Source: Anaerococcus sp.
GTDB lineage: Bacteria > Bacillota > Clostridia > Tissierellales > Peptoniphilaceae
Length of the DNA: 8,571 nucleotides
Assembly: GCA_030825745.1 (NCBI GenBank)
Contig: JAPJPH010000037.1
Coordinates: 1-8,571 of the forward strand
Reading direction: 5' to 3'
This document shows positions 1-6,138 of this stretch, in pieces (within the stretch, counting starts at the first letter, position 1; each line of letters begins with the position of its first letter). Under the pieces are notes generated by a model that did not search any database, was not told the DNA's origin, and saw nothing but the letters and a program-made list of their open reading frames with translations. Made by a program: the position numbers and the translations under genes.

Positions 1-518
1 AGCTTCTAGTTATCTTATCACCTATTTTTATAGCTATCTTTGATTCAGGTCATGAAAGAATGGCCAATTATAAGGCCTACCTTGAAAAATCGAATTTCAC
101 TTACGGAATTTATCCAAATTTTTTTAGCTTTGATTTAAAATCTTACTTTGACTTTTATAAATCCCACGAGAAGTTTGAAGATATTATGCTTGATGAAAGC
201 TTAAATATAAATTTTTCTATAAATACCTTGGATGATTCTTATATTTTGGCCTTGTTCTTTTTCTTAGATGAGCTAATTTGTAACAAAGAGAATAGGAAAT
301 ATTACCTAGATTATTTTAGGGAAATTAGGGATGATATTGTTATTAATGGTAGAAGGTCTATTTTAGCTAATGGCGATAGAGCCTTTTACCTGTCTAAGTA
401 TGTCCTTGTTTGGATGTTAGATATAATAGCTGACCTATATGATAAGAGCGATCAATCCAAGCTTTATTTAAAGCCAATTAATAATAGTATCAACAATTTA
501 AAAAGACCCATATATTAA
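1..518 (+). CDS. 3' end of an unrecognised, probably membrane-anchored protein (5'-partial)
   Basis: I do not recognise this protein. An ATG at position 60 would give 152 residues, but the same frame is open to the left edge (first full codon at 3). Those 19 upstream codons read as a hydrophobic run (LLVILSPIFIAIF) followed by DSGHER, like the end of a transmembrane helix leaving the membrane. The ATG at 60 has no good ribosome binding site (only AGGT at 47-50). I therefore infer a C-terminal fragment of a longer gene. The visible part is soluble-looking and very aromatic (15 Tyr and 13 Phe in 152 residues after the ATG), with hydrophobic patches ILALFFFLDEL and YLSKYVLVWMLDII and a basic tail ending KRPIY. 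It has no cysteine pair, nucleotide-binding loop or other known motif that I can see. It ends at TAA 516-518, just before a terminator, and is convergent with the fermentation operon, so it is probably unrelated to it. Confidence 0.6.
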   Translation, partial: LLVILSPIFIAIFDSGHERMANYKAYLEKSNFTYGIYPNFFSFDLKSYFDFYKSHEKFEDIMLDESLNINFSINTLDDSYILALFFFLDELICNKENRKYYLDYFREIRDDIVINGRRSILANGDRAFYLSKYVLVWMLDIIADLYDKSDQSKLYLKPINNSINNLKRPIY

Positions 519-563
519 AAGAGCTCCTATAGTTTATTTTTTAAACTACAGGAGTTCTTTTTA
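519..563. terminator. Two-way rho-independent terminator between convergent genes
   Basis: The arm at 521-536 pairs with 542-557 around a TTTTT loop. The 16-bp stem contains one G-U and one A-C mismatch. A T5 run follows at 558-562 on the plus strand, and on the minus strand the stem is followed by TTTT (complement of 517-520). It can therefore end both the rightward gene that stops at 518 and the leftward CoA-transferase operon that stops at 581. Confidence 0.9.
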
Positions 564-580
564 AATGGGTTTATTGGAAA

Positions 581-1924
581 TTATTTATTTGATTTTCTCC
601 AAATTCCTAATTTTTCTGCTTCTTTTATTAGTTCATCTCTATTATCTGGGTGAGCTAGAGAAATTAGACCCTCTGCTGCTTGCCAGGTTGATAGGCCTTT
701 AAAGTTTACAATACCTTGCTCGGTTGCTATATAGTGGGTGTTACTTCTAACAGCTGTTGCCTGAGTTCCTGGTGTAAAGGTTGGTACTATATTAGATATT
801 CTCTTACCATCTTTATCAACTCTTGATGAGTTTAGAGCAATTATTGCACGGCCTCCCTTAGACCTATATGCTCCAAGACAGAAGTCTAGGGCTCCACCTG
901 CTCCTGATATATGTTTTGTACCAAAGCTTTCAGCTGAAACTTGTCCCCAAAGGTCTACTTGTAAAACTGTGTTTATACTAACAAAGTTATCAAATGATGC
1001 TATAACATCAACATCATTTACATAACCAACAGGACATGCCATTAGTTCTTCGTTATCGTCTATATAATCATATAATTCTTGGGTACCAGCTGCAAAGGCA
1101 TATGTTTGTCTACCTATATCCCTAGATTTTTTCATACCTGTAATTCTTCCAGTTAAGGCCATATCTCTAAAAGCATCTACATACATTTCAGAGTGTACTC
1201 CTAGATCTTTTAGGTCAGATTTGGCTATTTCACTACCTATAGCATTTGGAAGTCCACCTATACCTATTTGTAGGGTATCCCCATCTTTTACCTTATCAAC
1301 TACTAGCTTAGCTACTTGTAATTCTTCAGCACCAAATTGTGCCTTGCCTATAGTTAACATATCGTAGTTAGTTGATTCATATACATAATCAACATCTTTG
1401 ATATTGATATAGTTTAGGTAACCACCTAGGGCACGTGGAACGTTTTTGTTTACTTCTAAAATTACTTTTTCAGCGTTTCTAAATGTAGCCCAAGCGTGGG
1501 AAGCGGATAATCCAAAGTTAAAGTTTCCACACTCATCCATTGGAGAAACTTGGATAACTGCTATAGCAGCCTTGTCTGCATTTTCTTCTATATATCTTTC
1601 TATTTCGCTATATTTAATTGGTATAAAGAATGATCCATATTTATCACTATTGATTAATTTTCTTTCTGGACCTGATGAGTGCCATGAATGATAGATTATA
1701 TGCTCACCTGTATCATCACATGCTCCTGTGTATGGTGTATAAGGTACTACCCCTGCTCTAACCTTTACATCTTTTAACTCATTTACTCTTTCAGATAAAG
1801 CCTTATCAAAGTCAACTGGTGTAAGAGCACACCAACCCATATCTATCCAGTCTCCATCTTTTACCATAGCTGCTGCTTTTTCGGCAGTTATCAGCTTTTC
1901 TTCATATAGTTTTTTAAAATCCAT
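581..1924 (-). CDS. but: Butyryl-CoA:acetate CoA-transferase (acetyl-CoA hydrolase/transferase family)
   Basis: Cytoplasmic family I CoA-transferase that moves CoA between a short acyl-CoA and acetate, typically releasing butyrate and forming acetyl-CoA. It has 447 residues, the usual length for Roseburia/Faecalibacterium-type But proteins. Both family halves are present (N-terminal about 1-205, C-terminal about 265-420). Visible motifs are GIGGLPNAI (221-229), LGVHSEM (241-247) carrying the predicted catalytic glutamate E246 that forms the glutamyl-CoA thioester, SGAGGALDF (340-348) and NTHYIATEQG (395-404). The segment HSWHSSGPERK near residue 80 resembles the F. prausnitzii enzyme as I remember it. 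A longer frame opens at a GTG (1930), but that codon lies inside the ribosome binding site. The ATG at 1924 is spaced correctly and matches the paralogue's start. It is the last gene of the operon, with a likely promoter of its own. The family is certain; butyrate as substrate is likely but unproven (4-hydroxybutyrate or propionate transferases look similar). Confidence 0.88.
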   Translation of the reverse strand: MDFKKLYEEKLITAEKAAAMVKDGDWIDMGWCALTPVDFDKALSERVNELKDVKVRAGVVPYTPYTGACDDTGEHIIYHSWHSSGPERKLINSDKYGSFFIPIKYSEIERYIEENADKAAIAVIQVSPMDECGNFNFGLSASHAWATFRNAEKVILEVNKNVPRALGGYLNYINIKDVDYVYESTNYDMLTIGKAQFGAEELQVAKLVVDKVKDGDTLQIGIGGLPNAIGSEIAKSDLKDLGVHSEMYVDAFRDMALTGRITGMKKSRDIGRQTYAFAAGTQELYDYIDDNEELMACPVGYVNDVDVIASFDNFVSINTVLQVDLWGQVSAESFGTKHISGAGGALDFCLGAYRSKGGRAIIALNSSRVDKDGKRISNIVPTFTPGTQATAVRSNTHYIATEQGIVNFKGLSTWQAAEGLISLAHPDNRDELIKEAEKLGIWRKSNK

Positions 1925-1926
1925 TG

Positions 1927-1935
1927 CCACCTCTT
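1927..1935 (-). promoter_or_regulatory. Ribosome binding site fixing the start at 1924
   Basis: The minus strand reads AAGAGGTGGCA then ATG. GAGG (1933-1930) lies 5 bases before the ATG at 1924. The in-frame GTG at 1930-1928 overlaps this site and has no site of its own, so it is very unlikely to be the start. Confidence 0.8.
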
Positions 1936-1968
1936 TTATAATATTTAAATCGTTTTCTTTATATCATT

Positions 1969-1996
1969 ATTATACTATACTTATCATAAATGTTAA
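1969..1996 (-). promoter_or_regulatory. Sigma-A-type promoter for the distal CoA-transferase gene
   Basis: On the minus strand a -35 box TTAACA (1996-1991, 5 of 6 to TTGACA) is followed by a 16-base spacer and a perfect -10 box TATAAT (1974-1969). This lies 45 bases upstream of the ATG at 1924, in the 83-base gap between the two CoA-transferase genes. No hairpin terminator is seen in that gap, so the gene can also be read from upstream. The region is AT-rich, which lowers confidence. Confidence 0.55.
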
Positions 1997-2007
1997 ATAT
2001 TTATTTT

Positions 2008-3345
2008 TTATTTGTTAGACCTTCTCCAAATCCTCATTTTTTCAGCATCTTTTATAAGGTCATCTCTAAATTGTGGGTGGGCTATATTTATTATGGATTC
2101 TGCTCTTTCCCAGACTGATTTTGCTTTTAGATTAGCTAGGCCATATTCTGTTACTATATAATGGGTGTTTGCCCTAGCAGATGTTACCATAGTTCCTGGT
2201 TCAAATAGTGGAACTATATTTGATTGTAGCTTTCCATCCTTATCTTCTCTAGATGATAGAAGGGTTACAAAGGATTTTCCACCCTTTGATTCATAGGCTC
2301 CTAGCATGAAGTCCATAGCTCCACCAGATCCACTGATATGCCTATAACCCATTGATTCTGCTGATACTTCTCCATGTAGGTCTATTTGGATGGCACCATT
2401 TATGCTTATAAAATCATCTAGTTGTCTAACCACAGATGGGCTATTTACATAGTCAACTGTCTTTGTAACAATTTGTGGGTTATCATCCATGTACTCATAT
2501 AAGTCCTTGCTACCTAGGGCAAATGTACAAACGTGATTTCCCTTATCTATTCTTTTTCTCTTACCAGTAACCTTGCCAGCCTTTATTAGATCCAAAAATC
2601 CGTCTACGAATAATTCGGTATGGCATCCTAAGTCTTTAAGGTCTGATTTTGCTATTAGGGATACTATAGCATTTGGTAGGTTACCAACTCCAATTTGTAG
2701 GGTTGCTCCATCTACTAGTTCAGGCACTACAAACTCTGCTACTTTTTCTTCAAGCTCTCCATAACCTAGGTTTGGTATTCCCTTTATTTCTGGGTTGTAG
2801 CCTTCTATAATATGGTCTATCTCATCGATGTGTATAACTGAATCAATTCCACTTCCTACAACTGGCATGGATTCATTTACTTCTACTATAACCTTTTTAG
2901 CATTTTCAAATGAGACTCTAGTATGGCTAGTTGATAAGCCATAGTTAAAGAAACCATGTTTATCCATTGGTGTAACCTGCATTATATAAATATCAGTTTT
3001 TTGATACCCACTCTCATAATAGCTTGGTAATTCTGAGTATTTCATTGGGCTGTAGAAGGCCTGGCCCGATTTTAAAACTTTTCTCATAGGGCCTAGACCA
3101 TGGTAGGTCTTGTAGGTGAAGTGTTTGTTTTCAGGATCTGCACTAAATACAGCAGGTTGTGTTAGCTCACACCCCCCTGTTATAAATAGATCATCAAATT
3201 CTTCTATCCTTTCAGCTAGGGCATCATCGAAATACCTAGCTGTTGATATAGCCCAACCATAGTCAATATGATCTCCATTTTTTACTAAATCTACAGCCTT
3301 ATCAGCAGTTATTAATTTTTCTTGGTATTTATCTTTGTAGGTCAT
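2008..3345 (-). CDS. Butyryl-CoA:acetate-type CoA-transferase paralogue, substrate unclear
   Basis: A second cytoplasmic family I CoA-transferase, 445 residues, alignable end to end with its downstream neighbour (shared [26 protein letters not shown]). The catalytic glutamate is E244 in LGCHTELF. It also has the IDYGW motif near the N-terminus (27-31), SGSGGAMDF (338-346) and [10 protein letters not shown] (393-402). It differs at places likely to shape the active site: the CoA-binding loop reads GVGNLPNAI (219-227), with Asn222 where the neighbour has Gly, and the segment near residue 80 reads [10 protein letters not shown] instead of SWHSSGPERK. The reaction should be CoA exchange between an acyl-CoA and a carboxylate, but the preferred acyl group may differ from its neighbour (butyrate, 4-hydroxybutyrate, propionate or a branched acid). 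The start at 3345 has a strong site (GGGAGGT, 4 bases) that overlaps the stop of the upstream dehydrogenase gene, which implies co-transcription and translational coupling. Confidence 0.85.
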   Translation of the reverse strand: MTYKDKYQEKLITADKAVDLVKNGDHIDYGWAISTARYFDDALAERIEEFDDLFITGGCELTQPAVFSADPENKHFTYKTYHGLGPMRKVLKSGQAFYSPMKYSELPSYYESGYQKTDIYIMQVTPMDKHGFFNYGLSTSHTRVSFENAKKVIVEVNESMPVVGSGIDSVIHIDEIDHIIEGYNPEIKGIPNLGYGELEEKVAEFVVPELVDGATLQIGVGNLPNAIVSLIAKSDLKDLGCHTELFVDGFLDLIKAGKVTGKRKRIDKGNHVCTFALGSKDLYEYMDDNPQIVTKTVDYVNSPSVVRQLDDFISINGAIQIDLHGEVSAESMGYRHISGSGGAMDFMLGAYESKGGKSFVTLLSSREDKDGKLQSNIVPLFEPGTMVTSARANTHYIVTEYGLANLKAKSVWERAESIINIAHPQFRDDLIKDAEKMRIWRRSNK

Positions 3346-3349
3346 ATTT

Positions 3350-3356
3350 ACCTCCC
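3350..3356 (-). promoter_or_regulatory. Ribosome binding site overlapping the upstream stop codon
   Basis: The minus strand GGGAGGT (3356-3350) precedes the ATG at 3345 by 4 bases. Its first G is the last base of the dehydrogenase stop codon TAG (3358-3356). Only 10 bases separate the genes, an arrangement typical of translational coupling. Confidence 0.85.
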
Positions 3357-5038
3357 TAGCTTAGTTTTTCTATTAATATTGGTAGAATCTTCATGTAATC
3401 GCCAATAATAGCGTAATCTGCTTCTTTTATAAAGGCTGCATTTGGATTGTTATTTATAACTATAATTTCTCCAGTTTCTTTTAGCCCTAGTAGATGTTGG
3501 ATGGCACCTGATATACCTACCCCTATATACATATCTCCTGGGAAGTTTTTACCTGATAATCCTATATACCTATCTAAGCCTATCCATTTTCTACTTTCTG
3601 CTATAGGTCTAGATGCTGCTACTATAGAACCTGTCCTATTTGCAAGGTCATTTATTAGATTCATATCTTCTTCTTTTTCTAATCCCATACCAAAGGCAAC
3701 TACTCTTTTAGAATCACTTATAGGTCCATTTATATCAACTGGGCTTGCTTTTAATTTATCTAGTCCAACTTCTTTTATAAGTTTATCTACTTTTTCTTCT
3801 TCACTTCCTTGATCTATTATTATATTTTTACGATCTCCAGTGACTTTTCTTTGGACTTGTTTTTCTTTAGTATCATCTTTTTTATCAAGCCTTCCTATCA
3901 TTGACCTAGAGATAACTATCTTTTGAACTTCTGAAGCACCCTCATAGATCCTATTTATCCTAGTATCTCTAAACATTCTTTCTATAGGAACTCCCTTGAT
4001 ATAACCTGAACCTCCATGCATTTGAAGGGCTAGGTCTGTTACATATCCTGCAGTTTCTGATGCAAAAAGTTTTGCCATAGCGGCAGCTTCTAAGAAGTCT
4101 AGACCCTCATCTTTCATTTTCGCTGCAGTATATACCAAGTGCCTTGCTGCATTAACCCTAGTTCCCATATCTGCAATTTTAAATTGGATATCTTGGATAG
4201 CTGCTAGAGGTTTTCCAAATTGGTACCTATTTTTTGTATGATTTATAGCTTCTTCTAGGGCTCCTTGGGCTATACCGAGTGATTGAGATCCTATCCCAAT
4301 CCTACCTCCATTTAGGGTAGTCATGGCTATGTTAAAGCCCTTACCCTCAGGACCTAGTTGGTTTTCTTTTGGTATTCTAACGTTATTAAAGGTCAACCTA
4401 CCAGTTGATGATGAGTGAAGTCCCATTTTGTTATAGGTATCTGGAATTTCAAATCCTGGTGTTCCTTTTTCAACTATAAAGGCTGTAATACCCTTACTTC
4501 CAATACCTTCAGTTGTTAGGGCAAATACTATATAAATATCTGCAAAAGGAGCATTTGTTATATAAATTTTTTCTCCATTTATGACAAACTCATCCCCATC
4601 TAATACAGCAGTAGTTTTCAATCCACCAGCATCAGAACCTGCATCTGACTCAGTTAAAACAAAGGCTCCTAGCTTTTCACCACTAGCTAATTTTGGTATC
4701 CAATATTTCTTTTGTTCTTCACTTCCCCAATCATATATTGGGCTAGTTGCAGCAGATGAGTGAACAGACATAAATACTCCAATTCCTGCATCAACCCTAG
4801 AAATTTCTTCTACAAGGATAGAGTATTCTAAGAAGCTCTTTCCCATTCCCCCATATTCTTTTGGCCAAGGTAGACCAAGCCAACCTTTTTTAGCCATCTC
4901 TTTTATTACATCTAAAGGAAAAACATCATTTAAATCCCAGTCTATGACATTTGGTTTAATATTTTTTTCTACAAATTCCCTAACTTCTTTTCTAAATGCT
5001 TTTTTATCATCAGTTAGTAAATAATCCATATTTATCAT
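3356..5038 (-). CDS. Short-chain acyl-CoA dehydrogenase fused to the EtfA C-terminal FAD domain
   Basis: Residues 1-384 form a full short-chain (butyryl-type) acyl-CoA dehydrogenase: FAD/substrate loop [14 protein letters not shown] (126-139), RYQFGKPLA (271-279), QMHGGSGY (339-346) and catalytic base E366 in IYEGASE. It would interconvert butyryl-CoA and crotonyl-CoA, or a related acyl pair. A charged linker (about 385-444) leads to residues 445-560, which match the C-terminal FAD-binding domain of electron transfer flavoprotein alpha: AFGMGLE (448-454), ASRPIAES (475-482), GLSGK (493-497), [11 protein letters not shown] (508-518), NNNPNA (529-534) and EADYAIIGD (539-547). The EtfA N-terminal domain and EtfB are absent. 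Ordinary enzymes of this family have about 380 residues, so this is a real in-frame fusion of 560. It contains no cysteine, so no rubredoxin or Fe-S domain. The start at 5038 is set by AAGGAGGT 8 bases upstream; Met4 would be too far. It lies 25 bases after hbd in the operon. The acyl chain preference is not visible. Confidence 0.9.
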   Translation of the reverse strand: MINMDYLLTDDKKAFRKEVREFVEKNIKPNVIDWDLNDVFPLDVIKEMAKKGWLGLPWPKEYGGMGKSFLEYSILVEEISRVDAGIGVFMSVHSSAATSPIYDWGSEEQKKYWIPKLASGEKLGAFVLTESDAGSDAGGLKTTAVLDGDEFVINGEKIYITNAPFADIYIVFALTTEGIGSKGITAFIVEKGTPGFEIPDTYNKMGLHSSSTGRLTFNNVRIPKENQLGPEGKGFNIAMTTLNGGRIGIGSQSLGIAQGALEEAINHTKNRYQFGKPLAAIQDIQFKIADMGTRVNAARHLVYTAAKMKDEGLDFLEAAAMAKLFASETAGYVTDLALQMHGGSGYIKGVPIERMFRDTRINRIYEGASEVQKIVISRSMIGRLDKKDDTKEKQVQRKVTGDRKNIIIDQGSEEEKVDKLIKEVGLDKLKASPVDINGPISDSKRVVAFGMGLEKEEDMNLINDLANRTGSIVAASRPIAESRKWIGLDRYIGLSGKNFPGDMYIGVGISGAIQHLLGLKETGEIIVINNNPNAAFIKEADYAIIGDYMKILPILIEKLS

Positions 5039-5046
5039 AATCTAAT

Positions 5047-5054
5047 ACCTCCTT
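5047..5054 (-). promoter_or_regulatory. Ribosome binding site of the dehydrogenase-EtfA fusion
   Basis: The minus strand AAGGAGGT ends 8 bases before the ATG at 5038. The second in-frame ATG (5029, Met4, where many family members begin) would be 17 bases away. This supports the upstream ATG. Confidence 0.8.
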
Positions 5055-5063
5055 TTTCTAAAT

Positions 5064-5921
5064 TTATTTATCAGAATAATCGTAGAATCCTCTGCCAGTT
5101 TTCTTACCTAACCAGCCAGCATTAACATACTTAATCAATAATGGATCTGGAGCATACTTAGGGTCTCCATAACCCTCATACATAATATTTAGGATATATA
5201 AAACTGTATCCAAACCAATAAAATCTGCTAATTGAAGAGGTCCCATTGGATGGTTCATACCAAGTTTCATGACAGTGTCTATATCTTCTGGACTTGCAAC
5301 CTTTTCATTTAAACAAGAGATTGCCTCATTTATCATAACTTGTAGGACCCTATTAGATATAAAACCTGGTACATCTTCTACAACTACAGGTTCTTTATTA
5401 ATTTTTTTAGATATGCCACTTACAATTTCATAAGTCTCATCTGAAGTTTGAAGACCTCTGATAATTTCTACTAATTTCATTACTGGAACTGGGTTCATAA
5501 AGTGCATGCCTATAAACTTCTCAGGGTTTTTATATTTAGATGCAAGTTCGGTTATAGGAAGTGATGATGTATTTGATGCTACAATGGCTTCATCACTAAG
5601 GATTTCAGATAATTGATTGAAAACTTTTTCTTTAATTTCAATATTTTCTACTATAGCTTCTATAACTATATCCACATCCTTAGCCTCACTTAAATTAGTA
5701 CAAGCCTTTAGATTATTTAAGGTAGTCTTTTTTTCTTCTTCTGTTATTTTTTCCTTTTTAACATTTTTATCTAGTAAGGATTCTATAAAATCTAATCTTT
5801 TACCTATAGCATCTTCATATGCATCATTTAATAAAACTTCAAATCCACTTTGAGCAAAAACTTGGGCTATACCTCCACCCATTTGACCTGCTCCAATAAC
5901 TAAAACTTTTTTAATATCCAT
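5064..5921 (-). CDS. hbd: 3-hydroxybutyryl-CoA dehydrogenase
   Basis: Cytoplasmic enzyme that reduces acetoacetyl-CoA to (S)-3-hydroxybutyryl-CoA, the second step from acetyl-CoA to butyrate (reversible). It has 285 residues against about 282 for clostridial Hbd. The N-terminal Rossmann fold shows VIGAGQMGGGIAQ (8-20) with the GxGxxG loop and acidic D33 at the end of the second strand, which favours NADH. The catalytic and substrate residues S119 (NTSS), H140 (GMHFMNP), E152 and N190 (GFISNR) sit exactly two positions after those of the C. butyricum enzyme. The C-terminal dimerisation domain runs from about 188 and includes HPMGPLQLAD (224-233) and GRGFYDY (276-282). The open frame extends to an ATG at 5939, but that codon has no ribosome binding site. 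The ATG at 5921 has AAGGAG 6 bases upstream and begins MDIKKVLVIG as in the family, so I choose it. It is the first gene of the four-gene operon; the hydratase that normally accompanies it is absent. Confidence 0.95.
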   Translation of the reverse strand: MDIKKVLVIGAGQMGGGIAQVFAQSGFEVLLNDAYEDAIGKRLDFIESLLDKNVKKEKITEEEKKTTLNNLKACTNLSEAKDVDIVIEAIVENIEIKEKVFNQLSEILSDEAIVASNTSSLPITELASKYKNPEKFIGMHFMNPVPVMKLVEIIRGLQTSDETYEIVSGISKKINKEPVVVEDVPGFISNRVLQVMINEAISCLNEKVASPEDIDTVMKLGMNHPMGPLQLADFIGLDTVLYILNIMYEGYGDPKYAPDPLLIKYVNAGWLGKKTGRGFYDYSDK

Positions 5922-5927
5922 ATCTAA

Positions 5928-5933
5928 CTCCTT
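5928..5933 (-). promoter_or_regulatory. Ribosome binding site fixing the hbd start at 5921
   Basis: The minus strand AAGGAG is followed by 6 bases (TTAGAT) and then ATG. The upstream in-frame ATG at 5939 is preceded by AATTTGAAAT, with no purine-rich site, and would place this AAGGAG inside the coding region. Confidence 0.85.
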
Positions 5934-5954
5934 GTTCATATTTCAAATTTTAAC

Positions 5955-5969
5955 TGATAAATATTATCA
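5955..5969. promoter_or_regulatory. Perfect inverted repeat, probable operator in the hbd leader
   Basis: TGATAA-ATA-TTATCA has 6-base arms and a 3-base centre. It lies 33 bases before the hbd ATG, just downstream of the candidate -10 box, where a repressor would block transcription. A degenerate copy lies at nearly the same distance upstream of the thiolase gene (8465-8479). The regulator is unknown. It is not an FNR box, because the spacing between TGAT and ATCA is 7 rather than 4. Confidence 0.45.
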
Positions 5970-5979
5970 CACTATAATT

Positions 5980-5985
5980 ATTATA
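5980..5985 (-). promoter_or_regulatory. Candidate -10 box for the hbd operon
   Basis: The minus strand reads TTGGGTATAAT, with a perfect TATAAT about 59 bases before the hbd ATG. The -35 position (TGATTG at 17 bases) is a poor match, so the promoter would need a weak or activator-assisted -35. An alternative -10 is GATAAT at 5968-5963. A promoter must lie in this divergent gap, but its exact position is uncertain. Confidence 0.45.
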
Positions 5986-5991
5986 CCCAAT
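5983..5991 (-). repeat. Shared 9-base motif ATTGGGTAT, copy 1 (upstream of hbd)
   Basis: ATTGGGTAT in the direction of hbd transcription, 62 bases from its start and running into TATAAT. It is identical to the copies at 6090-6098 and 8501-8509. The three copies are the only ones I find in the window, and each is oriented toward the gene it precedes. Confidence 0.55.
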
Positions 5992-6089
5992 GAAAACATT
6001 TACAATCATAGTTTTAAAATTAACATTATTATAATATACTTTACAATCTTCTTTGGATTGTCTAATTATAGACTATTAGTTTTTTAAAA

Positions 6090-6098
6090 ATTGGGTAT
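6090..6098 (+). repeat. Shared 9-base motif ATTGGGTAT, copy 2 (upstream of the racemase gene)
   Basis: ATTGGGTAT in the direction of the racemase gene, 41 bases before its ATG. Unlike the other copies it continues as CCACTT rather than AATA or AAAA, so it does not form a -10 box here. That suggests a protein-binding role rather than simple promoter sequence. I cannot find a convincing -35/-10 pair for this gene; TTGGGT-N17-TGTAAA is the nearest and is weak. Confidence 0.45.
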
Positions 6099-6113
6099 CC
6101 ACTTATTAGAAAA

Positions 6114-6127
6114 TGTAAACGTTATAT
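6114..6127 (+). promoter_or_regulatory. Weak CcpA (cre)-like site
   Basis: TGTAAACGTTATAT fits the cre consensus TGWAANCGNTNWCA except for the last two bases. It sits directly before the ribosome binding site of the racemase gene, where binding would block transcription. The match is incomplete, so this is only a candidate. Confidence 0.25.
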
Positions 6128-6134
6128 AAGGAGG
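6128..6134 (+). promoter_or_regulatory. Ribosome binding site of the racemase gene
   Basis: AAGGAGG ends 4 bases before the ATG at 6139. It is a strong site that fixes this start. Confidence 0.85.
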
Positions 6135-6138
6135 ATCT

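Noticed and set aside
1446..1691. Plus-strand open frame inside the distal CoA-transferase gene
   Set aside because: It is antisense to a well-supported gene, with low-complexity composition and no start signal. The same reasoning applies to the open frames antisense to the other genes.
3356..3900. Rubredoxin or Fe-S domain at the end of the fused dehydrogenase
   Set aside because: The protein has no cysteine, so no CxxC metal site is possible. The whole extension after the linker is explained by the EtfA FAD domain.
5988..6005. Rex-like box upstream of hbd (minus strand TTGTAAA-TGTT-TTCATTG)
   Set aside because: The left half fits TTGTGAA well but the right half fits TTCACAA at only 4 of 7 positions, and no matching site is found upstream of the thiolase gene. 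Rex control of such genes is known in clostridia, but this site is too poor to call.
5939..6138. Small RNA or riboswitch in the divergent gap
   Set aside because: Only short dyads are present. There is no stable stem array, no terminator and no recognisable riboswitch core, and the hbd leader appears to be only about 50 bases.
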